NCBI GenBank assembly: GCA_012845835.1
Contig: JABAKD010000007.1
Coordinates: forward strand, 1,347,992 to 1,411,991
DNA length: 64,000 bases
Direction of reading: 5' to 3'
Source: Undaria pinnatifida
Lineage: Eukaryota; Sar; Phaeophyceae; Laminariales; Alariaceae
Both the position numbers and the translations under genes were made by a program. The notes under the pieces were generated by a model that did no database searches, was not told the DNA's origin, and saw only the letters and a program-made list of their open reading frames with translations. This document shows positions 63,963 to 64,000 of this stretch, in pieces; the first letter of the stretch is position 1; every line of letters begins with the position of its first letter.

Positions 63963-64000
63963 TCGAGAGCTTGAGTTAGCAACACTTGATGAAAAATCGA
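63963..64000 (+). mobile_element. SINE1 body, cut by window end
   Basis: GAGCTTGAGTTAGCAACACT then GATGAAAAATCGA matches the SINE1 body. The tRNA-like head is missing, so it is 5'-truncated. Confidence 0.8.

Overview
This is a eukaryotic nuclear window made almost entirely of repeats. I found no intact host gene, no rRNA and no canonical tRNA gene. Evidence for a eukaryote is a decayed chromodomain Ty3/gypsy retrotransposon, non-LTR retrotransposon fragments, tRNA-derived SINEs, hAT-like and TA/TTAA-flanked DNA elements, TTAGGG-type interstitial repeats and dense micro/minisatellites. The integrase/RT protein style and TTAGGG-like repeats suggest a stramenopile alga, perhaps a brown alga. That assignment is inference from family resemblance, not proof.

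Layout. 0-5 kb: a decayed Lys/Arg-rich coding remnant, degenerate repeats, telomere-like and short-period arrays, one SINE1 copy. 5-12.3 kb: low-complexity and minisatellite blocks, many broken by pure G or C tracts, ending with an ~880-bp TTAGTG array. 12.3-24.5 kb: SINE3, SINE1, a mariner/pogo-type MITE, a TTAA-flanked MITE, a 1.5-kb GTGGCATCGG minisatellite and several dispersed families (here R4, R5, R8, R9). 24.5-30.5 kb: the G-tract-spaced 'GM' family in both orientations, a satellite split by self-nested LINE tails, and a GGTATAATAA array. 32.1-43.0 kb: a minus-strand Ty3/gypsy element with an extra 5' ORF, gag with a zinc knuckle, a NADAR domain, protease, RT/RNase H, integrase, chromodomain and a Tudor-like tail. 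It is broken by frameshifts, stops and catalytic substitutions. 44.2-53.7 kb: more GM copies, a complete 389-bp TRIM retrotransposon, tRNA-like repeats, SINE2/R5, and SINE1 copies. 55.2-57.4 kb: two head-to-tail 5'-truncated LINE copies. 58.1-60.2 kb: a 2.1-kb non-autonomous hAT element with a nested smaller one. 60.2-64 kb: GGTACG-type arrays, a SINE2 copy and the start of another SINE1 copy.

Most notable observations: (1) the retrotransposon carries a recognisable NADAR (YbiA-like N-glycosidase/ADP-ribose-processing) domain between gag and protease; (2) a 9-mer, TACCTGGTA, occurs 11 times, and paralogue comparisons show it arises by insertion of 7 bp (CCTGGTA) at a TA. This looks like the excision scar of an unidentified TA-targeting transposon, and one such scar frameshifts the integrase gene.

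Repeat boundaries are read by eye and are approximate (roughly +/-10-30 bp) unless termini are stated.
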